Below are positions 9,501-17,389 of a stretch of 64,000 nt of DNA, piece after piece. Made by a program: the position numbers and the translations under genes. The stretch spans positions 695,764 through 759,763 of the forward strand of contig OX465113.1 of the NCBI GenBank assembly GCA_949987565.1, given 5' to 3'. The notes beneath the pieces were generated by a model. That model searched no databases. It saw only the letters and a list, made by a program, of their open reading frames with translations, and had not been told where the DNA came from. Origin of the DNA: Luidia sarsii. Lineage: Eukaryota > Echinodermata > Asteroidea > Paxillosida > Luidiidae. Positions within the stretch are counted from its first letter, which is position 1, and every line of letters starts with the position of its first letter.

Positions 9501-11934
9501 TCGTGTCCTGCCCCGTCCTATCGTGTCCTGTCCCTTCCTGTCCTGTCCCATCCTGTCCTGTCCCGTCCTGTCCTGTCCTGTCCCGTCCCGTCCCGTCATG
9601 TCCTGTCCTGTCCTGTCTTGTCCTGTCTTGCCCTGTCCTGTCCCGTGTTGCCTATGTCGAATGTTTCAAGTGTGTGAGTATACACACGAGTAGAATCTCC
9701 TGATACAGTGAGATACTAACATGATAGTGCAAATGTTAGAAAATTGCCTTCAGCATGATTCTCCAGCAAAGGCCATTAAAAGTAAACATGACATACTGGT
9801 ATGAGAAAACGTGTTGCGATCGTCATCCGCCGCTTCCTCAGCATAATATGTCTTTTTTAATTTACTATCGTAGAAGTTACTGCTCTGGCTCACTGCTGTG
9901 CTCGTCATATTAAGGCTAAATCCTACAAAAATAAAATAAGAAAGCAGGTAATTTGTACGTCGAAATAATTTAATTATTAAATTTGAGTATACACAAATCA
10001 TCTTGCAAAATGCTTATAGGCCTACTGGCTAAATGACAAAAAATGCAAATGTCAGGCTCTCAAAATTGATTAGAAATACTACATTATTGAAATATAAATT
10101 TCTAGACAGGTTCTGACGCTTTGATCCTAGCAGGACGTTTCTGAAAGGCAAAAACCTTCCGGAAATGTCATGCTATGCGATCGAAATGTCAATCCGACTG
10201 AATGATTGAGATGAGGTGTTGGGTCTCTTAAAACCCCTACACAACATTGGTAAGATCGAAAAGCAGAAAATGTTCACAGATTTACATGAAACTTATACAG
10301 TTTGAAGATGGTTATAGTAGAAACCTCTCACTGAAATATTTCTGCCTAAAATGTTGTATTTTTAGAGAAAAGAGTAAAAGAAATCGTTTACGTCTCACTG
10401 AGATCTAAACTATTTTTCAGAACAATGCTGCATTTTCGCGAAGCAAATGAAGCGGTTTTCACGATTTTCTCGAGACTCGGTTGGCGGATTGGGCTGAAAT
10501 TTTCCGTGTGCTACTTCATGTATATGTTGGATCAGACTACATGTGGATGCTATTCTTTGACCTCGACCAATGTTGTGTTGGGGCTTTAAGCCACAAGGCA
10601 CACAAAGGGCAAAATACATGAACGTTGAATTAAAACATTTCTTAGTAGCAAACCCAATTAGTGTCCATTTCTATGACGGGTTTTATCTTCTTACAAAAGG
10701 TTTTCTATGTAGCGATAGAAACCAAACGCCTGCCGATCCAAACTTATCCAAGCTCTCCTGCCAATAGATCTAGAAGAGATGTCATTCCTGTGTCGTTGGA
10801 CATGCAGTAATTCCCATAGCTCGCATTGTGGGCGCCTTTCACAGATTATACATTGTAAAAACGAACTGCACCTCATGCACTTCTGCAATGGCACATATTT
10901 GTCCCAGAATCATGAACACTTGAGGCACCTACTGTACTTCATGCACATGAAATACTGTAGCTCAAGCACATGTGGCATTGTAATCGCTTGAGCAAAAGTC
11001 GGATGAGGTGCACGAAGTGCTTCATGTACAAGAACATCTCCCTATTTACTGTACCTCAAGCACATGGAGTGGAAGTGAGCATCACCTCGTGCGCATGTAT
11101 CGTGCACAATGTGCCTTAAAATACTTCATCCATGTGCATGATGTGTGCACCGTTTTTACAGTGTACCAAATTAAATCTCAACGAATTAGATGGCATCACG
11201 TTGTAATTCTCGCAAGACCTATCTCAAAACCAGAACGCATTATCGAAATAAAGTCACATAGCGGGTTCTATTTACCGAGTTTGGATGCTATGGCTTCATC
11301 GATTCTAATCAACAGTTTTGAAAAATGGCAAAGAGAACGTTGACTGGACCGGGACTTGAACCCAAATCCGCTGGCTTTGCGTACCGGTCTCTGGTGCGCA
11401 AAACCAGACTTGTCTCGAGTTCATGTCCCGGTCCAGACAAAGTTTTAGTTGCCATTTTTCGAAATAGAAATTAAAAGTTCCCCGTCAGTTTTTCCTTTAT
11501 TTGTTTGACCTAATTTTGTATTACGTAACATTACTTCTTGTAAACGGATCAAACAAAGAAGTACAAAATGGTTTTCCGTTTACAAAAGCTTTTATACAGG
11601 CTGTTACTGGCGTATCAGTTTTAAACCATATTTTTTTGTATAGCTGGCAATTCGCGATTTCATCTTCCAAGAAATGTGAGGGGCCTGACATTTCGTTTCG
11701 AGCAGGACATTTCCCAAAATTAATGCTGAATAAAAGATCCTTGGAGCATATTGTCATACCATGGTCAGACCCTCTTAGGTTTAGTCATTCAAGTTAGTAA
11801 GCATTCTGCAACATTCTAGACCTATCCATCAAGTAGAATAATGTGACAATACCTTGGTCAGAAGCCAGACATACTACCAGCAGTGATATTACGGCCAGGT
11901 TGGAACACACCGAAGAACCACCGCCAGACGCCAT
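284..11934 (-). CDS. Tie-like receptor tyrosine kinase, ectodomain part (13 exons, 3' end beyond window)
   Basis: Probable invertebrate orthologue of Tie1/Tie2, a single-pass cell-surface receptor. Exons from 5' to 3': 11853-11934, 9797-9922, 7954-8043, 6945-7187, 6089-6409, 5121-5384, 4634-4768, 3912-4067, 3134-3232, 2780-2821, 1914-2228, 1152-1451, 284-571. These sum to 2461 nt, about 820 residues. Every intron is phase 1 and every junction stays in frame. Predicted order: signal peptide (1-27), fucolectin domain (28 to about 180), Ig-like segment (181-287), Ig domain (288-375), EGF-like modules (376-519), three FN3 domains (520-820). Diagnostic matches to vertebrate Tie are DAGVYTC followed by SRLIVR, then WGP and CPPGFSG, then CLPDPYGCSCA with NCTE. 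The second Ig domain of vertebrate Tie was not found, and the transmembrane and kinase exons should lie left of base 1. The lectin domain is unlike vertebrate Tie. I am confident of the family, less so of strict orthology. Confidence 0.85.
1152..1451 (-). CDS. Tie-like exon 12: fibronectin III domain 2
   Basis: Acceptor GATTGCCAG and donor GTAAGT, phases 1 and 1, 100 codons. It starts APTTVTSVTGTSEAPDSIAL and continues QWTQVFC, later NYTTIADLFPHSTYRVKVSA. The W, the L.P.T.Y.V.V.A strand and the length are typical FN3. Confidence 0.8.
1914..2228 (-). CDS. Tie-like exon 11: fibronectin III domain 1
   Basis: Acceptor TTTCACATGACAG and donor GTAATT, phases 1 and 1, 105 codons. FN3 landmarks are TSWQPDPC, HKLKYELT and SYSIEGLQKCAEYNVYIHPL. 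Direct splicing from exon 10 gives ...CQCSTELPTLGLTV... in frame. Vertebrate Tie has an Ig domain at this junction, and I could not identify one here. Confidence 0.75.
2229..2779. other. intron where a second Ig exon would be expected
   Basis: A minus-strand open stretch at 2420-2632 contains PERTYTFTLTNPFG, which resembles an Ig strand. Its only upstream AG would start the exon in the wrong phase, and an in-frame stop lies just before it. I do not call an exon here. Confidence 0.4.
2780..2821 (-). CDS. Tie-like exon 10: very short EGF-like continuation
   Basis: A 42-nt exon between a strong pyrimidine tract ending CTTCTTCAG and a consensus GTAAGT donor, phases 1 and 1. It encodes SCTATFFGVNCQCS, the FG..C.C pattern of an EGF/laminin repeat. 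Joined to exon 9 it lengthens the third module or starts a fourth. Being tiny, it needs transcript support, but both splice sites and the phase are good. Confidence 0.6.
3134..3232 (-). CDS. Tie-like exon 9: third EGF-like module, first part
   Basis: A T-rich tract ending GTCAG precedes it and GTAAGTA follows, phases 1 and 1, 33 codons. It reads ECDMGKFGADCKQTCNCEQQ, then DTCLKDTGECTAG. This matches Tie2 module three, C..G.YG.DCK..C.C......C....G.C. It was recovered from splice sites and phase. Confidence 0.8.
3548..3592 (+). repeat. GGTCCTGCTAGGATCGAAACG family copy
   Basis: Short diverged copy with TTTGAGAAAGGTC, GGATCGAAACG and GGCCCTC. It is one of about twenty copies of a hammerhead-like repeat in the first 42 kb. 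Confidence 0.6.
3912..4067 (-). CDS. Tie-like exon 8: second EGF-like module with the Tie signature
   Basis: The in-frame acceptor is GTGTGATAG at 4068-4070; a nearby alternative, ACGGTAG, breaks the frame. Donor GTGAGG, phase 1. The exon reads VHGRNVFGKTASHNCPNQTD and later LLCLPDPYGCSCAAGYTELN, ending CTE. CLPDPYGCSCA is nearly identical to the second EGF module of Tie2 and is the strongest single piece of evidence for the family. Confidence 0.85.
4178..4220 (+). repeat. GGTCCTGCTAGGATCGAAACG family copy, diverged
   Basis: It keeps GGAAAGGCC, CAGGATCGAAACGTCAG and a pyrimidine tail. It lies in the Tie-like intron between exons 7 and 8. Confidence 0.5.
4418..4466 (+). repeat. GGTCCTGCTAGGATCGAAACG family copy, diverged
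   Basis: It contains GCCTTTGAGAAAGGTT, then GGATCGAGACATCGGG. It lies in the same intron as the previous copy and is more decayed. Confidence 0.5.
4634..4768 (-). CDS. Tie-like exon 7: first EGF-like module
   Basis: Acceptor ATTTTGCAG and donor GTGAGA, phases 1 and 1, 45 codons. It encodes DCADGMWGPPSCQDTCRRC followed by YNGGVCHDRTGACVCPPGF and SGDSC. The WGP...C...C....GGVCH...G.C.CPPGF.G..C layout is the first EGF/laminin-type repeat of Tie1/2. Seven or eight cysteines have the expected spacing. Confidence 0.85.
5121..5384 (-). CDS. Tie-like exon 6: Ig domain just before the EGF modules
   Basis: Acceptor TCCTGCAG. The Ig signature is clear: YRWRRDG, then LSVTLVNVSATDAGVYTCFV, ending SRLIVR. 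Vertebrate Tie2 has the same DAGVY and TRLIVR pattern directly ahead of its first EGF module. The donor that keeps the frame is AGAG followed by GCATGT, a GC-AG intron. With it the protein reads ...SRLIVRDCADGMWGP..., as in Tie. Confidence 0.8.
5778..5793 (-). promoter_or_regulatory. histone-type 3' stem-loop sequence
   Basis: On the minus strand it reads GGTTCTTTTCAGAACC, which fits the metazoan histone mRNA 3' stem-loop consensus GGYYCTTYTNAGRRCC exactly. It lies just downstream of the hammerhead-like core and is followed by ACAC. No histone gene is nearby. Confidence 0.6.
5803..5840 (-). ncRNA. hammerhead-ribozyme-like core
   Basis: Read on the minus strand: CTGATGA (5840-5834), one C, then a stem GGCCAG / CTGGTC with a six-base loop, then GAAAC (5814-5810) and GTC. 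CUGANGA, helix II and GAAA in this order are the conserved core of hammerhead ribozymes. One unpaired base between CTGATGA and helix II departs from the classical form. The palindrome ACGT could form a very short helix III, perhaps in a dimer. Activity is not shown. Confidence 0.5.
6089..6409 (-). CDS. Tie-like exon 5: Ig-like segment
   Basis: Acceptor TTGTACAG and donor GTAAGT, phases 1 and 1, 107 codons. It begins GWSMDITLVVNPAVLPVTG and includes AMYDPSLGCAVRVLSLP. The spacing and beta-strand-like pattern fit the first Ig domain of Tie receptors. Only one cysteine is seen, so no standard Ig disulphide can form. The Ig assignment rests on position more than on motif; the exon itself is well supported. 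Confidence 0.65.
6681..6769. repeat. hammerhead-like repeat, inverted pair
   Basis: A minus-oriented half (ATCCTAGCAGGACCTTTCT) faces a plus-oriented half (GAGAGAGGTTGTGCTAGATC followed by GAAACGTC). Head-to-head pairing is a recurring arrangement of this family. Confidence 0.55.
6945..7187 (-). CDS. Tie-like exon 4: end of the fucolectin domain
   Basis: Acceptor ATTTACAG and donor GTGAGC, phases 1 and 1, 81 codons. It starts ARLAGAVVRAGLNSLRTDN and later reads AEYVSVELPSLNPLHLSEVY. This fits the fucolectin end, where R..GA.VR.G is followed by G.YV.V.LPG...LTLCEVEV. The family's usual Cys before EV is a Ser here (HLSEV). After the domain comes an acidic linker leading to the Ig-like segment. 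Confidence 0.8.
7244..7953. other. intron sequence without recognised features
   Basis: AT-rich intron of the Tie-like gene with a poly(A) run near 7441-7453. I see no exon or repeat family in it. Confidence 0.4.
7954..8043 (-). CDS. Tie-like exon 3: middle of the fucolectin domain
   Basis: A 90-nt exon between CTTTTAG and GTAAGG, phases 1 and 1, too short for ordinary open-frame listings. It reads NAWWLADLREIYCLRKVIV followed by VNRQDTY. That matches the fucolectin core WW.VDLG..Y.V..V.I.NR. I found it by looking for the segment missing between exons 2 and 4. Its phases join both neighbours without a frame break, giving ...NRQDTYDARLAGAVVRAG..., which is how the family continues. Confidence 0.8.
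8484..8534. repeat. hairpin with about 23-bp arms
   Basis: CCTGCTGAACCCAACAGTAT is followed after a few bases by its near-complement ATACTGTTGGGATCAGCAGG. The right arm is repeated once more at about 8553-8579, so a small direct repeat is combined with the hairpin. Confidence 0.6.
8630..8656 (+). repeat. terminal fragment of the 5732-type element
   Basis: CATGGCGTCATCGCAAACC differs by two bases from the right end of the 5732-5907 element. No hammerhead core remains. Confidence 0.5.
8837..8909 (-). tRNA. tRNA-like sequence with full cloverleaf (SINE head or pseudogene)
   Basis: On the minus strand 73 nt fold into a seven-pair acceptor stem (one G-U), a four-pair D stem, an anticodon arm with loop ACGCAAG and a perfect five-pair T stem around TTCAAGT. 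A box (TAGCTCAGGTGG) and B box (GGTTCAAGTCC) are both present. Reading GCA as anticodon would give Cys. However, position 33 is C rather than U and the first anticodon-stem pair is A-G. Degenerate relatives occur at eight or nine places here, so a SINE-type origin is likelier than a working tRNA. Confidence 0.5.
9094..9646. repeat. CCTGT/CCCGT pentanucleotide array
   Basis: About 550 bp of the unit CCTGT with CCCGT, CCTGC and CATGT variants, inside the Tie-like intron between exons 2 and 3. A segment of about 100 bp starting CCCGCCCGTCCTGTCAG occurs twice, offset by 168 bp (at about 9297 and 9465), so the array grew partly by block duplication. Long open frames here are by-products of a stop-free unit. 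Confidence 0.9.
9797..9922 (-). CDS. Tie-like exon 2: start of the fucolectin domain
   Basis: It is bordered by a pyrimidine-rich TTTTTGTAG acceptor and a GTATGT donor, phases 1 and 1. It encodes FSLNMTSTAVSQSSNFYDS, then YYAEEAADDDRNT and FSHT. This is the usual opening of F-type lectin / fucolectin domains, which run A.QSS...A..AVDG.R.T...S. The acidic DDDRNT stretch falls where family members bind calcium. Confidence 0.75.
10110..10200. repeat. hammerhead-like repeat, inverted pair
   Basis: A minus-type half (TTTGATCCTAGCAGGACG) is followed by a decayed plus-type half (GCGATCGAAATGTCAATC). Confidence 0.5.
11342..11438. repeat. head-to-head pair of tRNA-like 3' halves
   Basis: The left half on the minus strand ends in the B-box type GGGACTTGAACCC. 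The right half on the plus strand ends GAGTTCATGTCCCGGTCCAG. Together they make a long imperfect hairpin. The arrangement recurs at 24316-24414. Confidence 0.6.
11853..11934 (-). CDS. Tie-like exon 1: start codon and signal peptide
   Basis: The ATG at 11934-11932 opens a reading that starts MASGGGSSVCSN. A hydrophobic core LAVISLLVVCLAS follows and the exon ends ...DQ at a GTATTG donor, phase 1. The 27 residues form a typical cleavable signal peptide. The last G joins the first two bases of the next exon to make Gly. The 5' untranslated region and promoter were not located. Confidence 0.75.
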
Positions 11935-13844
11935 AACCGTTGCCTTCTTATTACGTCACTATTTCCTCTCCGCCGATTTAAAGTTCTGAAAAACCAGTAC
12001 CAACTTGGCGAGATTTAGTGAACATACGGCTTTACACTCCGCTTCTGTGTGTAGACTATAACTGCCTTGATGAGATGGTGTTTCGTTATGCTGGTGACCT
12101 TTGGACCCGGGTCATAAATGTATACAGTTATTGACACCATTATTGGTATAAGCTTTGTGTGCACGTACAGTGCATATAATTATCGTTATAAGCACAATTC
12201 CTCGAACTGCTTCCTGGTTCCTAGACATTCAAAAAAGTGGTGGTTTATTTCCGCGTTGTACAAACGCAAACTGCCCACCAACTTATGTGAGTAAATGTTA
12301 AACAAAATAGAGGATGTGCACGGCCTCTCGAGTAGTATCATAATAACATATACTAGCTGTCTGCATTAGGGAAACTTGGTCCTGCTACGACCCTCTCGAT
12401 CCCTCCATCGAATCGGATACGATCCGATTAGCAAGACTGGTATTGGCCTGGAATGGACTGTCAGCAATTGCATAAGCCACAGCCTTTTTCGTTGCTGTCT
12501 TGTAGCAAGAACTGAAGTTGAAATCCTCATAATTATTATATGACAACGCGATCCTCTTACTTTGCAATGCAAGATCCCTGAACGCTAACAAGAAAATGGG
12601 AGGCAGTTTTTAATAATTATACTCATTTGGACTGTCACTCAGTGAAGGCCGTTGAGTGAGATGAATTTCCAGTTCACGAGAAAATGAATTGTAAAAATGT
12701 GATCATCTCAGACCATCTGAGATCCATTCATCAGCAAGATAGCTTAATTTAACGACTGCCTTTGCTTGGATCGATAAAACCACCCTTGTCCCCTTTCCAC
12801 CCACTGACCAATTGTTGACTTTGTGCAAAGGAAGGAAAAATAAAAGTTCGCCCATAAAACAAACCCCATACAAATACAATCGTTCAAATAAACATCACTC
12901 TTTTCTGCGCACACAGATATATATTATGTGCTCTTTCACTTGCACTACCTCAGGCGGACACTGAAGGCGTGTTTACAACCTATTTTGGGTAATGACGTCA
13001 TGGTGATCGGGACGAGGTTATTTTGGGATTAGTGTTGGATTACAACAGAGGATTAGAGTGATTAATCTGGTAATATACTAATAACCAGATGGGGATTCCA
13101 GGCCGATGTTTCCAACACGAGGACACTACCTGCTATACTACCAGTAACTACATGGGTTACCAGCTCCTTATACGAACAAGGAAATATGGAGTGATTCTCC
13201 AGCTCAAATAAAAACAAAACCCCCAAAGCGAAACGATAATAAAGATGTACGACATCCTGCCTTTGCCTTCCAACTAAGATAGAAGAAACGATACAAGCCC
13301 TTTAAAATGTTTGAAAAGCCAACCCCCTCCCAACCCAAGTAATTAAAAACAATGGCAAACAATTACAAAGAAACAATCAAGTGGAATTCAGAAAAGAAAA
13401 CGGCAACAGCCAATTGGGGTGATCGGGAAGTAGCTTTAGCAAGGTACAGCGCAGGTAGGTTATGCATGTGTGTGTCGATTACCAGTCTCCACGTGGTACG
13501 AGTGTATTTGCATAGCTTTTATCTATGGAGATACAAACACTGGTAGAGTCAATAATTATTGGAGATAAGCAGTTAGGGTGTAGCCACCGACACAGTGAAA
13601 AAGAGGCAAAGGTTCTGTGAGTTGGTAGGGGGGGGGGTTTCTTTAAAGATTTGGTTCCCACTTTATGGAATCCCTGAACTGCTGTTGCTGATCCCTGAAC
13701 TGCTGTATCCAGGAAACAGTTAAATACGGCAGTTTTAATTAAAGGCAGTTAAATGCTTTTGACTGGCGCCTCCACCTTAGGAAAGATAGGCCTATAGTTG
13801 ACTATCAATTGTTGGGAAGGCAAGGCATCCACCAGTAAGCCTAG

Positions 13845-13925
13845 GGCTGGATAGCTCAGGGGTAGAGCACTGGTACGTACAGCCATGGTACAACCAGGGG
13901 TAACAGTTTCAAATCCCGATCTAAT
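13845..13925 (+). repeat. tRNA-derived SINE head
   Basis: GGCTGGATAGCTCAGGGGTA is an A-box-type start. The B-box relative GTTTCAAATCCCGATC lies about 60 bp on. Extra bases in the middle prevent a clean cloverleaf. Confidence 0.55.
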
Positions 13926-15231
13926 ACTAGTGTCCGTTTTATTTTTAATTTTCATAACAAAATAATTATACGGTACAATCATGGAGGAAGGAAAATAGTA
14001 CAATACATGATTGGAATTTTGATGTTTAAATCGCGGTATCGTAAAGCCAGGAGGGGAAGGATTAATGGTATAAGACAGGTTGTTTTTTTCAAGTGAAGAT
14101 GGAAAACCTTGGGAGGGGAGATAGAGGGTCAAACCGTCTGATCTAGTTCGAGGGATTTCATAGGAATAGCGTTAAACGATAACCGTAGGTTTGCGGGACG
14201 GATTGCGAGTTCATAACAAGGGAAAATCCCCAGTCGATGTTCAAAGTTTAGCAAACACAACCAAGATAAGGGTTTTTCATGCTGACATGACCTAACAGAT
14301 AAGAGTTCGATTGGGTCTAAAAGTCAGCGCCATGAATTGTACCAATATTGCACGATTAGCCCGCCGGTTGTCATGGGGATCGCTTTGCCAGTTCGGAAAG
14401 GTTTCAATCCGTACCTTGTGGAGTGTGGACGCTTACGGACATTTACATGTAAATGTACACTCCAAGCCGCACATAATTGTGACCCGGCACAGCATAATGA
14501 GAAATAACCCCGCTTTTGAGATTTTGAAGTTTTCTAATAATGTGAAAGAGTATACCATTAGCTTTCAAATGACATCAAAATATAATATCCTCTAATACTT
14601 AAAATTTCCGGGGAAAAAAAGAAAAAGAAAGAAAATTGATTTGTAATCGAATTGTGAAGATACTTTAACTTTAGGCGTTGTTTACTCAAAAAGGGGTTTT
14701 GTGGGATATTCCTCATGTCGTTGTGCCGGATCACAATTTTGAGGGAACGCAAAGAGAACGGTGGGGATAGAGGAAAATTATCAGGGATGGGTTTGACAGC
14801 CTGATCATCCATCGTAACTGACTTTTATGATTAGCAACTATCGTAGTTGTCAAGCAAACAGATCATGGGACGGGCAACATCGTCGTTTTGATCAATCTTC
14901 TCCGTGATTTCCATTACCCAGCGCCTTGCGATTGGTCGCAAATAAAGATGAGTTTCATGAAATCCAACACGGGCCATAACTATCCGTAATCCAATCCAAA
15001 GCGAAGATGTAAAACAAACGGACAAACCTACAGTAAAAATGTGAAAACTACGATTACCCTACTGACAAATAGTGGCAAGATCAGGACAACATCCTAACGT
15101 ATAACCAGCTGTTTATAATAAGCACTACAATTCATCCAAAAGGGTGGGCAAAAGTCGATGGACTTTTATAAAATAATTTGAAAGTTTGCATAATAAAGGT
15201 TTGCACGGTGTACAAAGTTGAGTACAAAGTG

Positions 15232-15370
15232 GAGTGTTTGCGGTGACACCATGTAAGTCATTCTCCTCTGAGACGAACTGCATGTGACTCTGAAAATTCT
15301 GAAAAGACAGTTCCCTGTCAACGGGCAGAGTACACGCTGCACGAAACGTTGAGTTTCTGCCTCCTTTCAT
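15232..15370. repeat. 5732-type element, degenerate
   Basis: It starts GTTTGCGGTGACACCATG. Further on it has GGGCAGAGTACACGCTGCAC followed by GAAACGTTGAG, but CTGATGA has decayed to CTGTCAA and the stem-loop is broken. Confidence 0.55.
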
Positions 15371-15785
15371 GGCCACACATCGACTTGTATGCTGTCACTG
15401 AAAACATTCCACTCCGTGACTGTTATAGGCAAGCAACGCCAACAGAGGCCATGGAAATGCGTTCCGGTATTTTACTTACAAAAAATGTCGTGCATGTCAG
15501 ACGCAATTACTTGTCACATCAAGTTCTTGTCAGCATACGAATGAAATACAAATTGAAAGTTACTCTGAATTTGTTAGGGACATCACTTCAATCTGCCAAA
15601 TCGGTTTCGGATTGGAGTGTCATTTTTCAAGAAAACTTCCTTTTGTCCAACCTCATCCGCTTCTATTTTTTACTCTTTTTCCTTTGATCTCTCCACTGCA
15701 TGTTACCCCGCCCATACCCTCTGCCCTTCCCTCTGATCTCATCCTAGTCTGTACCAGTTTTCCTGCGTTGTATTTTCTGTTATCT

Positions 15786-15828
15786 TTTCAGAAAGGTCCT
15801 GATAGGACCGAAACGTCACGCCCTCTAT
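15786..15828 (+). repeat. hammerhead-like repeat copy
   Basis: CAGAAAGGTCCTGATAGGAC is followed by CGAAACGTCACGCCCTC. The stem here is fully Watson-Crick (GGTCC/GGACC), where most copies have a G-U pair. Confidence 0.55.
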
Positions 15829-16688
15829 AATGCTTGCGTGAAACTTCCAACCATCTAAAACAGCGCCCTCTCTCCGTTTGGACGAGATAGTCGGTGCCCT
15901 ATAAACAATGCTACTTCCATTGTAACAAGCCACTCAAAAAGAGGTCAGGGAACAAGTACACAGCAATGTTGACAAAATTACCGAATATGGCGTAGAGAAG
16001 GAAATGCTGAAGAGACTTTGCTTCGCAAGTTGAACAAAGACAGGGAAACATTCCTCTCCAGTCACGTCAGTTGCAAGAGCTTGGGGTAAGTTGAAGGAAA
16101 CTGTAGATTTACAGACCTGCTTGATTCTTGGTGCACCCGTAACGGTGATATTTGTATGTGTACATGTGTAGTACTGGGAGTACTACTACTTACTAGTATT
16201 ATGTAGTAACTAGTATTACATCGAGTGGGATCGTACCACTACCACGGTACTGAACGAATGTTACCATGCACATACTGTATGTAGTGTAGCTACAAGTGAC
16301 ACACTAAGGGTCCCGTTATTAAGTATTGTACTACTAGTACTACTCAAACTACTCAATATTGTACGATCATAGTCTCAACTCAAGGGACAGGGTACGATGT
16401 AAGGGTCGAAATGACCTCGGAATGTGTCAGACTTGCTTTTTGTACGCAACGCACTGTCAGTGTCACTGTCACTGTCAGCAGTGAGCAGTTTCCAACAGTT
16501 CGGCTTTAAATTAATATGAGAACAGTCACACGACACAGCATCTCTGAATGAAAGTAGGTGTGTGATCCCTGGAGATACTATGTATGTATACAGCTGTTAA
16601 TGGTTGGATTGCAATTTTTGTTTATATTTGCTTCAAATGGCTTTTGGAGGATGGTTGGAGGATTGAGGCAAGAATAATGCTTTGCCTA

Positions 16689-16806
16689 AGTCCCACTTAC
16701 TGGGCCGCTAGTAGCTCCCCTTAAACGAGTTTGGAGATTATCTAGTGCGACAGATAATCTCCAAACTCGTTTAAGGGGAGCTACTAGCGGCCCAGTAAGT
16801 GGGACT
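16689..16806. repeat. perfect 55-bp hairpin with 8-nt loop
   Basis: Left arm 16689-16743 and right arm 16752-16806 are exact reverse complements. They start AGTCCCACTTACTGGGCCGC and are joined by an eight-base loop AGTGCGAC. The arms show no mismatch, so the structure is recent or maintained. Confidence 0.85.
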
Positions 16807-16833
16807 AGCTTTGCCCAATCTTCTTTTTGTTTT

Positions 16834-17016
16834 CGCAGTGGCTGTTGTTACGGCAGTCGTCCATGTGGTTCCCTGACTTCACAGTATTTGTCAGGATGTT
16901 TAGCTCTTGGAACCAGACTATCAGCTAATAGACTGGTTCAACCAGCCTGCAATGCTGACGAAATACAATCAAGTCAGGGAACCACACGGACGACTGCTGT
17001 AACAACAGCCACTGCG
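16834..17016. mobile_element. 183-bp MITE with 9-bp target duplications, copy 1
   Basis: Imperfect terminal inverted repeats of about 45 bp start CGCAGTGGCTGTTGTTACGG. The element is flanked by direct repeats TTTTGTTTT at 16825-16833 and 17017-17025. A second 183-bp copy in reverse orientation sits at 40337-40519 with a different 9-bp duplication. A 9-bp duplication with long inverted repeats suggests a Mutator-like origin (inference). Confidence 0.8.
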
Positions 17017-17101
17017 TTTTGTTTTATATAGCCACACTTCAGCCCTCAGGTCGTCAAATTATTGTTAAACAATGTCTGCCTACAACCAGTGATTCAATGT
17101 A

Positions 17102-17165
17102 GATACAGGCAACTCAAGTGGGATTCAAACCCACTACTTCTGCTCCTAGTCCTAGTGCAGTGCTT
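17102..17165 (-). repeat. tRNA-like SINE fragment
   Basis: The minus strand carries the B-box type GTGGGTTTGAATCCCAC, a hairpin typical of a T arm. The 5' half is not recognisable. Confidence 0.5.
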
Positions 17166-17317
17166 ATAATACATCGAGCAGGACAAACCCTCATTGAATA
17201 ACATTCTCCTTGAAGCAAACATTGTGCTATATCTGTATCTATCATGTCTGTGTTGCAACACAGTACCTGCCTTTAGGGGATACATTATTCAAATCCGCCA
17301 CAAGACCTCAACTAACT

Positions 17318-17389
17318 CGGTGGTCAAGTGGTCAAAACATTTGCATTAGAAAGCAGGAGTCGTGGGTTCGAATCCCGCCCGAGCTGCCT
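17318..17389 (+). repeat. tRNA-like sequence, probably SINE head
   Basis: GGTGGTCAAGTGGTCAAAAC (A-box region) is followed by a T arm CGTGGGTTCGAATCCCGC and CCGAG, which pairs with CTCGG at the start. The acceptor stem has only about five pairs, so a real tRNA gene is unlikely. Confidence 0.5.

Noticed and set aside
9127..9693. Cys/Pro-rich frames over the CCTGT array and Gly/Gln-rich frames over the CCCTG array
   Set aside because: Pentanucleotide repeats without stop codons; they lie in introns of genes defined by clear homology.
16689..16806. MicroRNA gene call for the perfect hairpin
   Set aside because: Perfect 55-bp arms are atypical of miRNA precursors and fit a young foldback element better; no expression evidence is available here.
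17318..17389. Functional tRNA gene
   Set aside because: The acceptor stem is incomplete and similar decayed copies surround it; treated as SINE-derived.
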